Assembly: GCA_003508835.1 (NCBI GenBank)
Contig: PUFA01000007.1
Span: forward strand, 12,423,001 to 12,487,000
Reading direction: 5' to 3'
Source of the DNA: Eonycteris spelaea
Taxonomy: Eukaryota > Chordata > Mammalia > Chiroptera > Pteropodidae
Length of the DNA stretch: 64,000 nucleotides
Part shown: positions 1 through 13,700 of the stretch, one piece after another
Position numbering within the stretch: the first letter of the stretch is position 1
Layout: every line of letters begins with the position of its first letter
Notes under the pieces: model-generated
What the model was told of the DNA's origin: nothing
The model's database searches: none
What the model saw: only the letters and a program-made list of their open reading frames with translations
Made by a program: the position numbers and the translations under genes

Positions 1-739
1 GTAACAGGAGTTCAGAGAAAGGTGCAAATACTGGTGAGGTTGGGGAGGTGTCCTGGGAGGAGCTTGGACTTGAGCCAATCTTAAAAGATGGGTTAGTTTG
101 CTTATTCGAGTATTAGAGACCTGGAAATCCTGCCTTACCTCTTCACTGCACAGAATGAGTTACTTCATCATTTCTGAGCTCATTCCCAGCATGTGAAGAG
201 GATAAAATTAGAAGTGTTTTTGTTTGCCCTTTCTCATCCAATATGCTGGTAATGTTATCTTTTGAATCTTGGAGCATTTGCAGAGCCAGATTTAGGACAG
301 AGAAGAGATGCATGTCTGCACTGGGATGTTGGAATGTAAAGGGGAACAAATTGCATTAAAGCAGCCTTCATATTAATAACACAGGTCTGAAAATGCCAAC
401 TCCAGTCACTTCATTCTATTTAACGGAGGTATCTGAAATTTCAGATAATTATATAAAGTGATTCTTCTCCATTGTGTAGAGTTTGCCAAATCTACTGAAA
501 GCAGTTGACATTTCTTTTGATCTTGGATTATCTTCCAGGTGTGTAATAAAGTCTTATTAGTGTTTATGAAAATGTTTTATGATCTTAAAGTGCTAATAGT
601 ACAAATGCTAATTATTTTCTGTAGTGTAAATGCAGAAACATTGTGCCTTTCTTCTCTCTTAATTGAAAACATCTTAGGAATAGAGCACTCTAATTAAAAC
701 TGCTGGGATTAGGATGAGTGGACACAACTTGGCAAAAAC

Positions 740-841
740 TTTTATAGTAAATAAGAGATTACTTACTATTTCAGGCCTTTATTAACTGGCCCAAACCAAT
801 TAATAAAGGCCTGGAATAGTAACCTCTTAGTTACTGTAAAA
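740..841. repeat. Long imperfect palindrome (hairpin, probable MITE)
   Basis: The left arm (about 740-785) and the right arm (about 799-841) are reverse complements over roughly 40 bases with few mismatches and one short gap. They share the core CAGGCCTTTATTAA and flank a loop of about 13 bases. This shape is typical of a palindromic non-autonomous DNA transposon; transcribed in the TCP11L1 pre-mRNA it would form a stable hairpin. I do not recognise the family. Confidence 0.75.
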
Positions 842-1369
842 TAAGTGTTAAGTGTTATTCCTGTTCTAATCAGCTACTTAAAACCCCACCCAACCCAATA
901 TGGTTATTTGCAACTTCCTGCTTTACTCACCATCATTTCCTGCTGACTAGCAAGGAATTAATAATGAGGATTTGCCCCACACATTCTTCTTACATGCTTC
1001 ATAAAATTCCACCTTCTGTCTTCCCCAGGTATCTTATCCGCATAATAGGATTGGGAAACCAACTCCGCAATACAGTATGTTCACTTGGAAGCTCGATTAA
1101 AAGCATTATTTCCAAAGAGGTTTCCTATCAGCTCTCAAGAATGAAAGGAAAAAATTTCAGAATTGAAACACTCCGATTAAAATAGAAGCAGGCAGTTTAT
1201 AGTGTTTTCTTCTAACAGTTTAGGGCCTGTGTTCTTGTGATGCACTCAGGATTGGGACAAAAATATTTAAACTTGTTACTCTCTATCTGAGATACGGGTC
1301 CATAAATTTGATAAATTACAAGTGTCAATTTACAGGTATCTGTTTAATCATTGAAGTAGATTATTATAG

Positions 1370-1485
1370 CTGGATAAGATTTCAGCAAGCCCATTTATTT
1401 TACAGATGAGAGAACGGAAACCCAAAGAGATGAAATGATTTGCCCAGAGTCACACTGCTAATTACGGGCCATCTAGTTCTCTAGA
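1370..1485 (+). repeat. MIR SINE fragment
   Basis: The run CCCATTTATTTTACAGATGA, then GAAACCCAAAGAG and TGCCCAGAGTCACAC, matches the MIR core region as I know it. It is old and truncated. Confidence 0.65.
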
Positions 1486-1515
1486 GCATTTTGTTCATTG
1501 TTTTTTCTTTTCTAG

Positions 1516-1702
1516 GAAAGTGAATAAACTTAATTGAGGATGTCTGACAACCTTGACAAGTCCAATATAAATGAAGCAGAAAAATCAAAATCAAATGACT
1601 CTGAGCAAAGCCTTGAAGATGCTGTGGAAGGTTCTGATGAAGCTTTACAGAAAAAAATAAAGTCAGGCTCTCCTAGCACCCAAAGAGTGCAAAGACCTCA
1701 CT
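1516..1702 (+). CDS. TCP11L1: TCP11L1 first coding exon, residues 1-54
   Basis: The acceptor is TTTTCTAG before 1516 and the donor is GTAAGC at 1703. Bases 1516-1539 are 5' UTR; coding starts at ATG 1540 and ends in phase 1. The encoded segment is low-complexity and acidic, rich in S, E, D and K. Confidence 0.92.
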
Positions 1703-4700
1703 GTAAGCAGATTTGACTTTGGTTAGAAGCAATATTATCATTATTTTCGGATGACATTTTCATTAGGCTTCCTTGTACTTGTGGCCCTGAGCTAGGTTCT
1801 AGTAATTGTGATAACATTGCCAGTAATTACCATTTAAGGATAGCAACAGTTTCTCACCTGGCAGCCTAGTCACCTTTGGGTTTTCAACTGCATGGGGATT
1901 TAAAATTGTAGAATAATGTCCAAATTGTTCCTATTTCCTCCAGCCTCTGACATTCCAGTTTCTCTGAAGTGCTATGAGAAATAAGAGGGTGGAGTGCAAA
2001 TTACAGCTTTAATTAAAAGAGTGAAAAGTCTGAGAGGCAGGTTCGAGCCAGGACTGTGCTTTTGCCAGGTAAAAAAAAGGAGGGTATTTGAATGTGAGTG
2101 AGTTCACCACACCCTAACTTCTACCTTACTTCACTGCCTGGGGCTTAGTTCCCACGAAGTTGAGGGAATTCAGTTTTCTGAACACATGTGATGAAGTCAC
2201 TTCAGATCCCTGGCAAGGAACAGGCCTTGTCCATGAAGCGGTGGCAATTTCCACAAATTCCTAGCAGTTGCCCTAACTCATGTCTTTTATTAAGAATGCT
2301 TAAGCTTTCTGAAGTGAGTCTAAAAATGAAAAAGTTTGAAGAGGGAGTGTCATAGTCTAAGAATGTCAGTGCCGGTGTTATCTCTTTAAAGGAGAGATGA
2401 TTAGTAACTCTTGATCTTTGGAAGAAGTACAAACATTTTTGCTTTTGAGGTGTGCATATTTTAAAATGATCAAAGAATGCCTTTCCCCAGGTAATTTATT
2501 AGTCAACATACTGTTCTTATAGGAAATAGCAGTGAACCTCGTTTTATTATCACATAGATTTTGATAGACTACTAGGTCAAATTGTGTTCAGGGAAACATG
2601 CTGTTAATATTAGTCTATTATGCATGTGTTAGGTCTTGTCTCCAATATGTATAGTTAGTAAGCTTCTGTTTTTTCCTTTTTTAAATAAGGAAAATACACT
2701 CATCTCTTAGGATGGTTTTAAAGATCAAATGAATTCATGTAAAACACTTAGAACAGTGCTTCGCACATAATAAATGCTCAATAAACATTAGTTGTTAACA
2801 CTACTGTTATTACTACTGTAATATTAGTCGTTAATGCTACTAACATGCCATCTATTGCATTAAAGACACGACTGATTGCTGTACTGCAGATGTATATGGC
2901 TAATGTGATAGTTTTATCATCTACAGTTGCTGATAAAGGAGGACCTTTCCTGTAGATACTCAGTCTTTCTTTGATTGATGGCCTTGCCTTTGGCACCTGT
3001 CAGTCTCAAATGGCATGACTCCAAATTAATGTCCAGCCAAGACAGGATTACATTATCTGAATTTGTATGCAATTAAGTCCTTAAGGCAAGAGTACTTATC
3101 CTGGGACCCATGATTAAGTGTGTCAACATTTGTATGTATATGCATTTTTCTAGGAAGAAGGTCATGGAAGCTTTCATTAAATTCTCATAGAGGTTCAGCC
3201 ATTTCACCCTGCACATCCCTGATCTCATCTGATCTCAGAAGCTAAGCAGGGTCAGGCCTGGTTAGTACTTGGATGGGAGACCACCTAGGAAGACCAGGTG
3301 CTGTAGGCTTTAAAAAAAAATTCTCATAGAGGTTTATACCAAAATGAAGTTTAAAATTAATGCCCTAAAATATCCCTTATGGCTTTCTTTCCCTTTCTCC
3401 TTGTAGTAATAGGTAGGTACAGGGCTATGGCCCACAGTGTTAAGACCCCTAGTCTGGGGCTCATCAGGAGGTCGGGAGGCATCATTGCCCACATAGAGCA
3501 TAAATAAAAATTCACAAAATGTGAAATTAACTGTCTGCAGCTATTTATCACAAAACTGTATAAATGTATAGCTAATGAATCTAAAGTAACTCAAATCATA
3601 TCTGGAATTCTACAAATTAAAATGTAAATAGCAAAAAGCCTTTTGTCTTGCACATTATAACAGAGAGTAATATTTATGGGTAGAATTGCTATTGGTAACT
3701 ATGATAGTGTGACTTATAATAAATATGTATAAATATATTTGGTCTTTGTCCCATTTCTGGCACAGGGCTCCTAAAACCATTGGAATTTCCTAAGCGATGA
3801 GAGCTATAAAGGTGTCTTTTGTCAGTAAGGTGATTTTGGGGAAGCATCTAGGGAACTTAAGGATGAGAGCTGGTTGCCAGGGGACATAACCATGTGAATG
3901 AGAGTTGGAACTTTCAGTCTCACCCATCCCACCACCCACATCCAGGGACCAGAGAGGGGCTGAAGGTTTCATCAGTCTCTAATAGCCAGTGATTTAACCA
4001 ATTATGCCAATGTAATGAAGCCTCCATACAAACCTGGAAGGGTGGAGCTCAGAGTGCTTCTGGATTGGTGAATTCATTCAGGTGCTGGGAGAGTGATACC
4101 CTGAGAGAGAATATGGAAGCTCCATGCTCTTTTCCCATACCTTGCCCTGTGCATCTCTTCCATCTGGCTGTTCTAAAATATATCTTTTTATAATAAATCA
4201 GCAATCTAGTATGTAAAATGTTTCTCTGAGTTCTGTGAGCCTCCTTGAACCCAAGAAGCGAGTTGTGGAACTTCTGATCCATAGCCTATCAGTCAGAAGC
4301 AGAAGTGTCAACCTGGACTTGTGGCTGTTATCCAGAATGGTATGAGAAGTCTTGTAGGACTGAACCTTTAACCCGTGGAATCTGACACTATCTCCAGGTA
4401 GATATTAGAATTGAGTTGAATTGTGGGACACCCAGCTGGTGTCTGAGAATTGCATGGTGGTATGGGGAAAACACCCTCCCCCCCCACATGTTAGAATTTC
4501 ATGTACAGAACCTTGAGTAAGTGATATAGAATATTAAAAAAAGAAAAATGACTGGCTTGTAAGAATTGGTCAGCACAAATCTGAAGTGGTGATTTGATTC
4601 TAAAAGATGATTTGTTCTTTGTGTGCACCCCTGTGTTCATGACAGCAGTATTTACAATAGCCAAGATATGGAAACAACCTAAGTGTTCATTGATGGATGA

Positions 4701-7700
4701 ATGGATAAAGAAGATGTGGTATATATGTACGATGGAATTCAACTCAGTCATAAAAAAGGTGAAATCCTGACATTTGTGACAACATGGATGGACTTTGAAG
4801 GTATTATGCTGAATGAAGTGAGTCAGACAGAAAAAGACAAATACTGTAGGATTTCACTTATATGTGGAATGTAAAGTAAAGCAACACCAAAACAAATGAA
4901 CAAACAGAAGACAAAAATGAACCCGTAGAGGCAGGCAGCAGATCGGTGGTTACCTGAGGGGAAGGAGGGTGGAGGGAGAGTGGAACGGGGAAAGGGGGTC
5001 AATTGTATGGTGACAGATGGAAACTAGACTTTTGGTGGTGAACATGATGAAGCATATACAGATGTCAAATTATAATGTTGCACACCTGCAACTCATGCAA
5101 TGTGATACACCAATGTTGCCTCAAAAACTTTAAACATAAATAAATAAAAAGTAAAATGCGATCTGTTGTTTAAACATAGAGACCCTTAGGGTAAGGATCA
5201 GTCAACTAACTTAATATTTCCTATAAGATCTACTCCCATGTTATTTACATTCTCTGCTCATGAAGCACCTTGCTCTAGTGTCTAATGACCTAGTTGACCA
5301 GTGAAAGATGCCATATGCAGATGGAAATTGTTATTCCAGCTGATATTTTCCATTTAGCATTTTGGTTTATTAAATCAGGTACTTGTTAGATTAATTAGTA
5401 GATCTCAGTCATCCTTAGATAAATTGGTGATACTGAGTTCTTACATTTCTAAAGTGTATGACTAGACTTTGAGTTATAGTGTCTCTATATTAATCAGTTA
5501 GTGTTTGTTGAGTGCATGCTGTTTATCAGGGATCCAGCTGTGAACTAGACACACAAGGTCTCTGTCCTCATGGAGCTCACAGTCTAGCAGGGAAGACAAA
5601 GTAACAGGGAATTTCCGCAGTGGAAATTGCTTCACTGTACTCACTCTATAGTAGCTGTTTGGGTGACGTTTGCCATCTGCCCTTCATAAATGCCTATCTA
5701 TTTGTGTGACTAGAAGATCTCTTTAAAGTGCATAGACTCAGATCCCAGAACACCTCAGTAAAGAAATGTAGAAGTGTGACCATTCTAAGTGGGACTTCAT
5801 TTTATTTTGGAATCTGTTCTCCAGTCTCCCAAAGGGCGTGTTTAACTTGATGGGGTTTTCAGTTTGTCCAACAGCATCAGTGCACACATGCTGTAACAGT
5901 TGGCAACAGCTTTCTCTATATATTGCATAGTAAAATAAATCCCAGGGTAAAATACATGTAACCTTACCATTTTTCATGGCTCTGAGAATAATCAGGTTCT
6001 CTTCACGAGTTGGGGCGAAGCACGTGTTGTCCAACAAATTGTGTCTTTTTAAGGTCTCATTTATTAAATTGATAAATTTGAGAACTCTCAAAACAAGAAG
6101 AAAAAGTCACCCCACAACCCTGTAATTAGTATGAAATGAATAATTCCCGTGTATGCAGATCTGTAACATATACTGATCACATCTTAGAATTTTAGGTCTA
6201 CAGCCGTACTACTCTGAACAAACCTGATCCGTCTGATCTTGGAAGCTAAGCATGGTTAGTACTTGGATGGGAGACCACTTAGAAGACCAGGTGCCGTAGG
6301 TGTAAAACATAAGATAAATTTTAAAAAGTAAGGCATCGTAAAGTGACAAAGTCCTTGCAATCTGTGAGGTCAACCAAGAGTTGCCTCACTTAAAAAAAAA
6401 AAAAAAAAGAATTTAGCTTTTATCTTTCTTGATCAGCTACCCTCCATTTTTAAGTCTGATTTTAAGTAGTCTAACTTGGACAGCTCCCAAAAACTCTTTT
6501 CTGGTTGTCTGATATTCTCAGCACTTGGTGCAAGCTGTTTGGTCCCAGGTATGCCCAAAACACCAAAAACACATGTGCCTAGAATTCAGAAGATTCTCAT
6601 CTTTCATGGAACATTCTTCAGTTTTATCTTCTTTTTGCCTATTAGGAAACAATGACCCTGGAAGATTTAAGTGACTTGTTCAAGGTCAAACTCAACAGAG
6701 TCTAGAGGAAGCTGAATTTCTTCTGGATTTGCTTGTCCATTGTATTTCATGACCAGGCAGCATATAAACCTTGTCTATTTATCATTACCCAAATCCCTGA
6801 AATTGTTGAAAAATAGTAACAAATAGGAAATTTACTGAGAGAACTTGGTGTGTTTCTGTTATTTTCATAAAGTCAAAATGATCAGACATTCGAAGATTTT
6901 TGCAAAACCAAAGTTAAAACAAACCCTTGGAGTCCTGGTGATGATCTCTGAATTTCTTTTTAAGAGATAAGAACTTGATGGAGTTTAATAACTCCTGATG
7001 TTTGATGTTGATATAACACAGTGGAAGTTCCATTTTCTGATAAATAGTAACAGAAAATACTAGTTTGAAGAAATTTAATAATAATATATATAGTAAATTC
7101 CTCCTGGGTGCCCTAGGATTTTAAATCAATTTTATTGAGGTTTGATTTATATAAAATGCACCAATTTTAAGTGTGCAATTTGATGAGTTGTGACAACTAC
7201 ATTTACAGTTGTGTCACTAGCTCCACAATCGAGGTGCTAGAGCATTTCCATCATCTCCCAGAATTCTCTTGTTCCCCTTGGCAGTGAATCTTCCCCCATC
7301 CTCTACCATTCCTTGGCAACCACTGATCTGCTTTCTATCACTATAACATTGCCCATTTTATAATTGTATAAAGATGGAATCATAGTATATATAGCCTTTT
7401 GTATCTGCTTTTACTTGGATAATGCTTTTAAGATCCATCCATGTTTTTGCAGGTATCAGTAGTTCCTTTTTTATTGCTGGGTAGTGATGCCATTGTATTG
7501 TTATACTACAATTTGTTTTTCCATTCTGCAGTTGATAGACATTTGGATAGTTCTAGGTTTTGACTCTTAGGAATAAAGCTGCTATTAACATTTGAGTACA
7601 TGTCTTCCCATGAGTGTATGTTTTCAGTTTTCTTGGGTAAAGACCTAGGAATGGGGTTGCCGGGTCATGTGGTAAGTGTATAGTTTACTTTATAAGAAAC

Positions 7701-10700
7701 CAAGAGGTGGTTTTCCAAGGTGACTATACCATTTTGCATTCCCACCACTTATGTATGAGGGTTCCAGATGCCCCACACCTATGCCAGTATTTGGTGGGAT
7801 CAGTCTCTTTAATTTTGGCCATCGTAGTAGGTGCATAATGGTATCTTGGTGTGGTTTTAATTTGCATTTTCCTGATGATAAAATAAAAAACCTACAGTTT
7901 CCCCCCTATGTGGGGAAAAACCCAGTCCTTCCTCCTGTGCTTTTCTCCTGTGTGTCTTTTGCACCAGTCACACAAAAAACTTAACTTTTGGTCACCAAAT
8001 GTGTGGATCTTTTTTCCCCCCACCAAGCAATTCTCTGTGACACCAGCTGGGTGTCCTACAATTCAATTGAATTCTGATACCTTACCTGGAGAGAGCATCA
8101 GATTTCAGAGGTTAAGGGAACAGTCCCACAACACTGCCCTTCCCCCTTCAGATGCTAGTCGCAAGCCCAAGCTTTCACCTTGCTTCTGACCAACCAACTA
8201 TAGATTGGGGGTTCCAACGACTCTTTCCTTGGATTCAATTAATTTGCTTGAGCATCTCACAGAACTCAGGGAAACACTTACTTATGTTTACCAGTTTATT
8301 AAAGGATGTGATGAAGGAAACAGAACAATAAGATGAAGAGATATATAGCATAGGGTGAAGTCTGGGAGGGTCCTAAGCCCAGGAGTTTCTTTCCCCATGG
8401 AGTTGGATCCAGCATGGATTTGTTGGCCAATCTGAAAGCCCTCTGAACCCTATACCATTGACATTTTATGGATGGTATGATGAATTATTAACTCCATTCT
8501 AAGCTGCTTATCGTGGATTGGCCTTTCTAGTGACCAGCCCCTATCCGGGAGCAATCCAGGAGCCCACTCAGAGTCACCTCAGCAGAACAAAAGATGCTTC
8601 AAGGGCTCTTGTACCTTAGGAATTTGTAAGGATTTTAGGAGCCCCGTGTCAGGGTTGGGGGTCAAAGACCAAAGATTAGAATGAGAGATGCTCTTAATGT
8701 TCTTATCGTTTAGGAAATTACAAGGATTTTAGAAGTTTCATGCCAGAAATTGGGGGCGGAGACTAATATATATATTTTCTATTATGTCATACTAATAATT
8801 AATGATATTGATCATTTTTTCGTGCTCTTGCTGGCCATTTGTATATCTACTTTAGAAAAATGTTCGTCTTTCACCCATTTCTTATTGACCACCTTCTATT
8901 TCTGATAAGTAGTTCTTTATATATTCTGGATGTAAGTCCTTTAGCAGATATATGTTTTGTACATATTTTCTGTCTGTGGCATGCCTTTTCACTTTTGTAA
9001 TAGAGTCACAACAATTTTTGATAAAGTCCAATTTATCAGTTTTTTTCCTCTTACACTTTGAGCTTTTTGTGTCCGATTCAAGAAATTTTGCCTGTTTTCT
9101 ACTAGAAGTTTTATAGTTTTTGCTCTTATATTTAGGTGTGTGGTACATTTTGAGTTAGTTTTTATTTATCATTATAAGTCAAGAGTCTTTCTTTTACATA
9201 TAGATATTGACTTGTTCCAGCACTGTTTGATTAAAAAAAAAAAAAAAACTAACCTTACCTTATTAACCACATGTACACTTACATATGTGTGCATATCAGT
9301 CTATTTCTGGGTCTTCTGCTCTCTTCAGCTGATCTGTATAGCTATCCTGTGCCAAAAACACAGTCTCGATTGTGTAGCTTTATAATGGTATCAAAATCAG
9401 TCAGTATGAGTCCTCCAACTTTGTTCTTTTTTTTTTTTTTTTCAAATTGTTTTGGCTTTTCTAGGGCCTATGCATTTTTATATAAATTTTAGAAGCAGTT
9501 TGGCAATTTTAACAAAAAACCTTGCTGGAATTTTGATTGGGATTGCATTTTATCAATATGTCAATGTAGAAGAAGTCGATATCTAAATAACAGAGAATTT
9601 GTATCTATGCTTTTGATTTATTATTCTTATTAATATTCTCTAGAAATGTTTAGAATTTGTTCCATTTTCCTAACTTCCCCATATGTGACCAAAAAAAAAA
9701 CTGTTACCAGGCAGGATATGAATAGCTCTTAGTTTATTTTGTGTGTGTGAGCAAAAGAAAAAAGAAAAAGAGGAAGGAAAATAACTTTTCACTAACCTAA
9801 GATCTTTGTAACTATTAAACCCTGTGTAAACCAGTGATATTATTTATCTCATTTTTAACCCAGATCCTATCGACATGATGTAAAATGAACATTGTCATCT
9901 TCTAGGTCAGCGCTTTTCAAAGTATCACCTCTGAGACCATCAGTAGCAGCTGGAGACTTGTGAGAAATGCACATTCTCAGGCCCCACCCCAGCCCTGCTA
10001 ACTCCGGAGAGGGTGGCCAGCAACCTGTTTCCACAAGCCCCGCCCCCCTCCCCCTCCCATGCTCACAGGCTAAAGAAAACTTTCTTTCTGGAAGATAAAT
10101 CTCAAGCTTGTCAAAGGAGAAAGAAGTAGGGAGACAGTTATGAGGCTATTGCAGCGGTTGATACAGAAAGTGGAACCTGTGGGATTTAGACATGAGGGCA
10201 GTGGAAAGGGAGAAATCAGGACGCGAGGCTTTGATTCTACAAAATTCTTTTGTCCCACACTCTCTAGTTTCTCCACCGGTCAGCTTTACAACTCTCACAG
10301 TCAGTCCTGGTGTCCTGTGCAGGGTAGTGGTTTTAGCGTTGTTTGAACAGCACCTGGCACCCTAAAGTACGTGATGGTCTTTTAATTTGGGGAGATTCAT
10401 TCACACCACAGTGTTATTAGTGGTGGAACAAAATGTGAACTCATGGGAGCAAAAGAGGAAATCTTGAATGTGGTGTTTCCCTTTATCATTGAGGATAGAC
10501 AGAGGCAGAAGAATTAGAAAATAAATCCTCAGTGTATTGGGAAATTGACAGTTTGTAAAAATTGGTCGTCTTAGTAAACAATTAGGTTTTGAGTATTGGA
10601 AATGATCTCTGCTTTTAGGGTTGTAGGTTAAAAGAAAAGTGAATAAGAAATAGGTAAATTTATTATTTGAAATTGCCAGAATATTTTCATAAATAGAGAC

Positions 10701-13700
10701 ATAACCCAAACTATTAGCTGATACCAGAACCACTGCCTTCTCCTTACTTCGACAGACGCTCTAATCTAGAGAAGCAACTCTCTTACACTGGGTTTTTGTT
10801 GCAGCCAGTCCTCCTCGTTTCGTGACGGTGGATGAACTTCTAGAGACAGCAAAAGGAGTCACTAACATGGTTCTAGCCCATGAAATTGTAGTAAATGGAG
10901 ACTTCCGGATTAAACCCGTTGAATTACCAGAAAACAGGTAAAGTGGTTACTGAGCTACTTTGTTTAGTAGAATACCGTCATTTCCCAGTGTCGGAAATAT
11001 GTTCTTCGCTTGATGGCATTCTATTCACGTACACCTCTCTTTTTGTATGTCGTTGCTTAAAAATATCCCTATCCTAGGAATGACTCGAGTTTGAAAGTGG
11101 ATCGAAGGACCACTGATCCTTCAGGTCTAAACAAAGATCTGGAAATTTCCTGTGGAAGTCTTTCATGTTAGCTTCTCCCCACTAGGACTTAGCTGCCTCA
11201 TATTATGTTGTTATTGCATGGTTTCGTTCATTTCTTGTAACTATCAAATTGTACTGTAATTGTTGGTTTACTGGTGTTCTTTGCCAGGTTGTAAACTACA
11301 TAGACAGGGCCTGTGCATTATTCTCTCTATTTCTAGCACCTGGCACATATCATATTGAATCTAAAACTCTATCGATTGTAAGGTGCACCTTTTAAAATGT
11401 ATTGCCATAGGAAAGGAAAAGCATTGCCTATTGTAAAAATGCTGTGAAAAACATTGGTATTCTGTTAACTGAGGAGGAGGAATGGCTGCTGAATTGGCGA
11501 GCTCTGGTGTCTCCAAAATAGGCTTCTAAATATGACTGTACAAACGTTTCTTATATGCTCTGCAAAGATAGTACTTTTTTACATTAATAAAGAAGAATTA
11601 CTTGTTTTGCTCTCATGCTGTAATGACTAGTTTTAATAGGATGTTATATACAATTGTTACAGTTTGGCACCTAATTAAGTGGTCATCTCATATATCAAAT
11701 GGGAATAAGATATTTTTAGGAAATGAAGTCCTTCAACCTATATGCATATTGAATTGTTATCTTATGCTGCTTAATCATAACGATCTTAGGAAACTTGGTG
11801 GTATCAGGGAAGTAAAAATTAACAACTTAGAACTTTCCAATATTCTTTTTATCTATGGCACTATCATATGCTGTTAATTGGACTAATGTCATCTGTCAAA
11901 TTAGTTGAAAGTTATTCTTTACAATGAGGTACTTATTGAAATAAATCACTAACTGAAAATGATATGTGATCCATTTAAGTATGTCTGGTAAGTCTTTTGT
12001 TTATCCAAATTACTTTTAAAATTTCTCACCGTAAACCCATCGAGTTTATGCTTTTCAAAGTGATTTGAGGCTTAAATATTGTATTTGTTGTTTCTTCTTT
12101 TTTTCTTTTTTCTCATTTGGCTCCAGTTTGGAAAGAGAGTAAAGGAAATTGTACATAAAGCTTTTTGGGATTGCTTGAGTGTCCAGCTAAGTGAAGATCC
12201 CCCAACATATGACCATGCCATTAAACTTGTCGGAGAGATCAAAGAGGTGAGTGGAATTGCAAATTATGGTGCTTTTTTGGTGTGTTAGGAGTATTAAACC
12301 TCTCCATGTTTTTGTGCCAGAAGATTTAAAAGAAATCGGAGGATCAAGAAGTTAAATTACTTGCCAAAATGTGGTTTAAGAGTATTTTTGGCTTAAAACC
12401 CCTTTTAAGAATTTCAAACAAGATATGATAAGCTAAAAAGCATTCCTTTTGTAGATGAAAAAAAGCTTATATTTTTGAAGACAATTATTTAAAGAAAACA
12501 AAAGTTATGTTATAAAATGTAGGTGATTTTATACATATTTTAATAGGTATGGACATGTTCAGTTTATAATAGCCAAAAAGTGATTCAGCTTGTGGGTTAG
12601 AGGAGCATTAAGTGGAAGGTAGGGCTGTTTTGCAATACCTTTAGCAGCAGTATCAAAGAAGAGATGTATCCAGAAATTGGCATCTGTGGTGGGTTCACAG
12701 GCTCATGTTAATTAATGTTTTTCTTTTCTCACTTTTAACAGTTTATTCATGTTGTATCTAGTTGGTTGCTAGAGCTTAAATGGAAACTTAAATAGCTATT
12801 CTAAATGATTTGTAAACATGTTTTTCTGTAGATTTGTTGATTAAGAGGTTAAAATATGTACAGCATTATGGGAACAATTGGTAAGCCCTTATTTATGTAG
12901 ATGTAAATTCCTTTACATATAATCAAAAATGATGTCTGACTAAGAAACAGACTGAACTTAGCTGTTCTCTATTGTAGACTCTGTTGTCCTTCTTGCTGCC
13001 TGGTCACACTAGACTGAGAAACCAGATTACAGAAGTCTTGGACCTGGATCTGATAAAACAGGAAGCAGAGAATGGGGCCCTAGACATTTCCAAGCTGGCA
13101 GAATTCATTATTGGCATTATGGGGACACTGTGTGCACCTGCTCGAGATGAGGAAGTTAGGAAACTAAAGGACATTAAAGAAATAGTGTCCCTTTTCAGGT
13201 ATGGGAATTGTATTGACCACCTTCAGTGTGCCTAAAATAGAGAGCCTGTTCTTCACATTTAGACTTCCTCCAGTGTAGATACTTCTGCATTTTAAGACAA
13301 TATAAAGAGCAAACATTTTATAAAATATAGAAAAGTAGAAAGAAGGAAAAACTTCACCCCAGATCTTGAATTCGCCACATGCTGAGTTGGGTGCTGTAGC
13401 CGACATTATAACTCTTGCTGAAGAGGAATGCCTGGCGCGTCCCTGCTGGCAGGCTGCGTGGTCGGTGCCGCCAGACCTGTGGCTTACGGTCGTCTCTCGG
13501 TCTCAACGTTAGCTGAACCTCAGGAGACCTGGAGGGCATTGCAAGCCTGACTGTTTCTGTTAACATTATACCCTAATCATTTCACTCGTTTTTTAATTGA
13601 AAGTGTCATTGAGAGCATTGTATATTTACATGGAATTACGAGAAATAATACAGGAAACTTTATCCAGTTTTCCCCAATGGTAGCATTTTGTAAAACCGTA

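Larger units (their letters stand above)
1..1515 (+). other. TCP11L1 5' intron (partial)
   Basis: There is no coding exon. The acceptor at 1515 and the absence of a CpG-rich promoter show that a 5' non-coding exon lies left of the window. The stretch holds a hairpin at 740-841 and a MIR-like fragment near 1370-1480; the rest is unrecognised. Confidence 0.7.
1703..10804 (+). other. TCP11L1 intron, repeat-packed
   Basis: This 9.1-kb intron holds no exon I can support. Most of 2680-10050 is transposon debris, listed separately. Bases 1703-2670, 5170-5490 and 10060-10790 show nothing I recognise. Confidence 0.75.

Noticed and set aside
3196..3316. Functional 5S rRNA gene
   Set aside because: It has many substitutions, an A-tail and target duplications, and shares SINE-specific changes with the other copies.
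5738..6091. 117-codon minus-strand frame
   Set aside because: It lies in an intron between repeats, looks low-complexity in composition and matches nothing I know.
4625..9570. Active L1 elements
   Set aside because: All L1 pieces are 5'-truncated, interrupted by stops, indels or other insertions, and lack ORF1.
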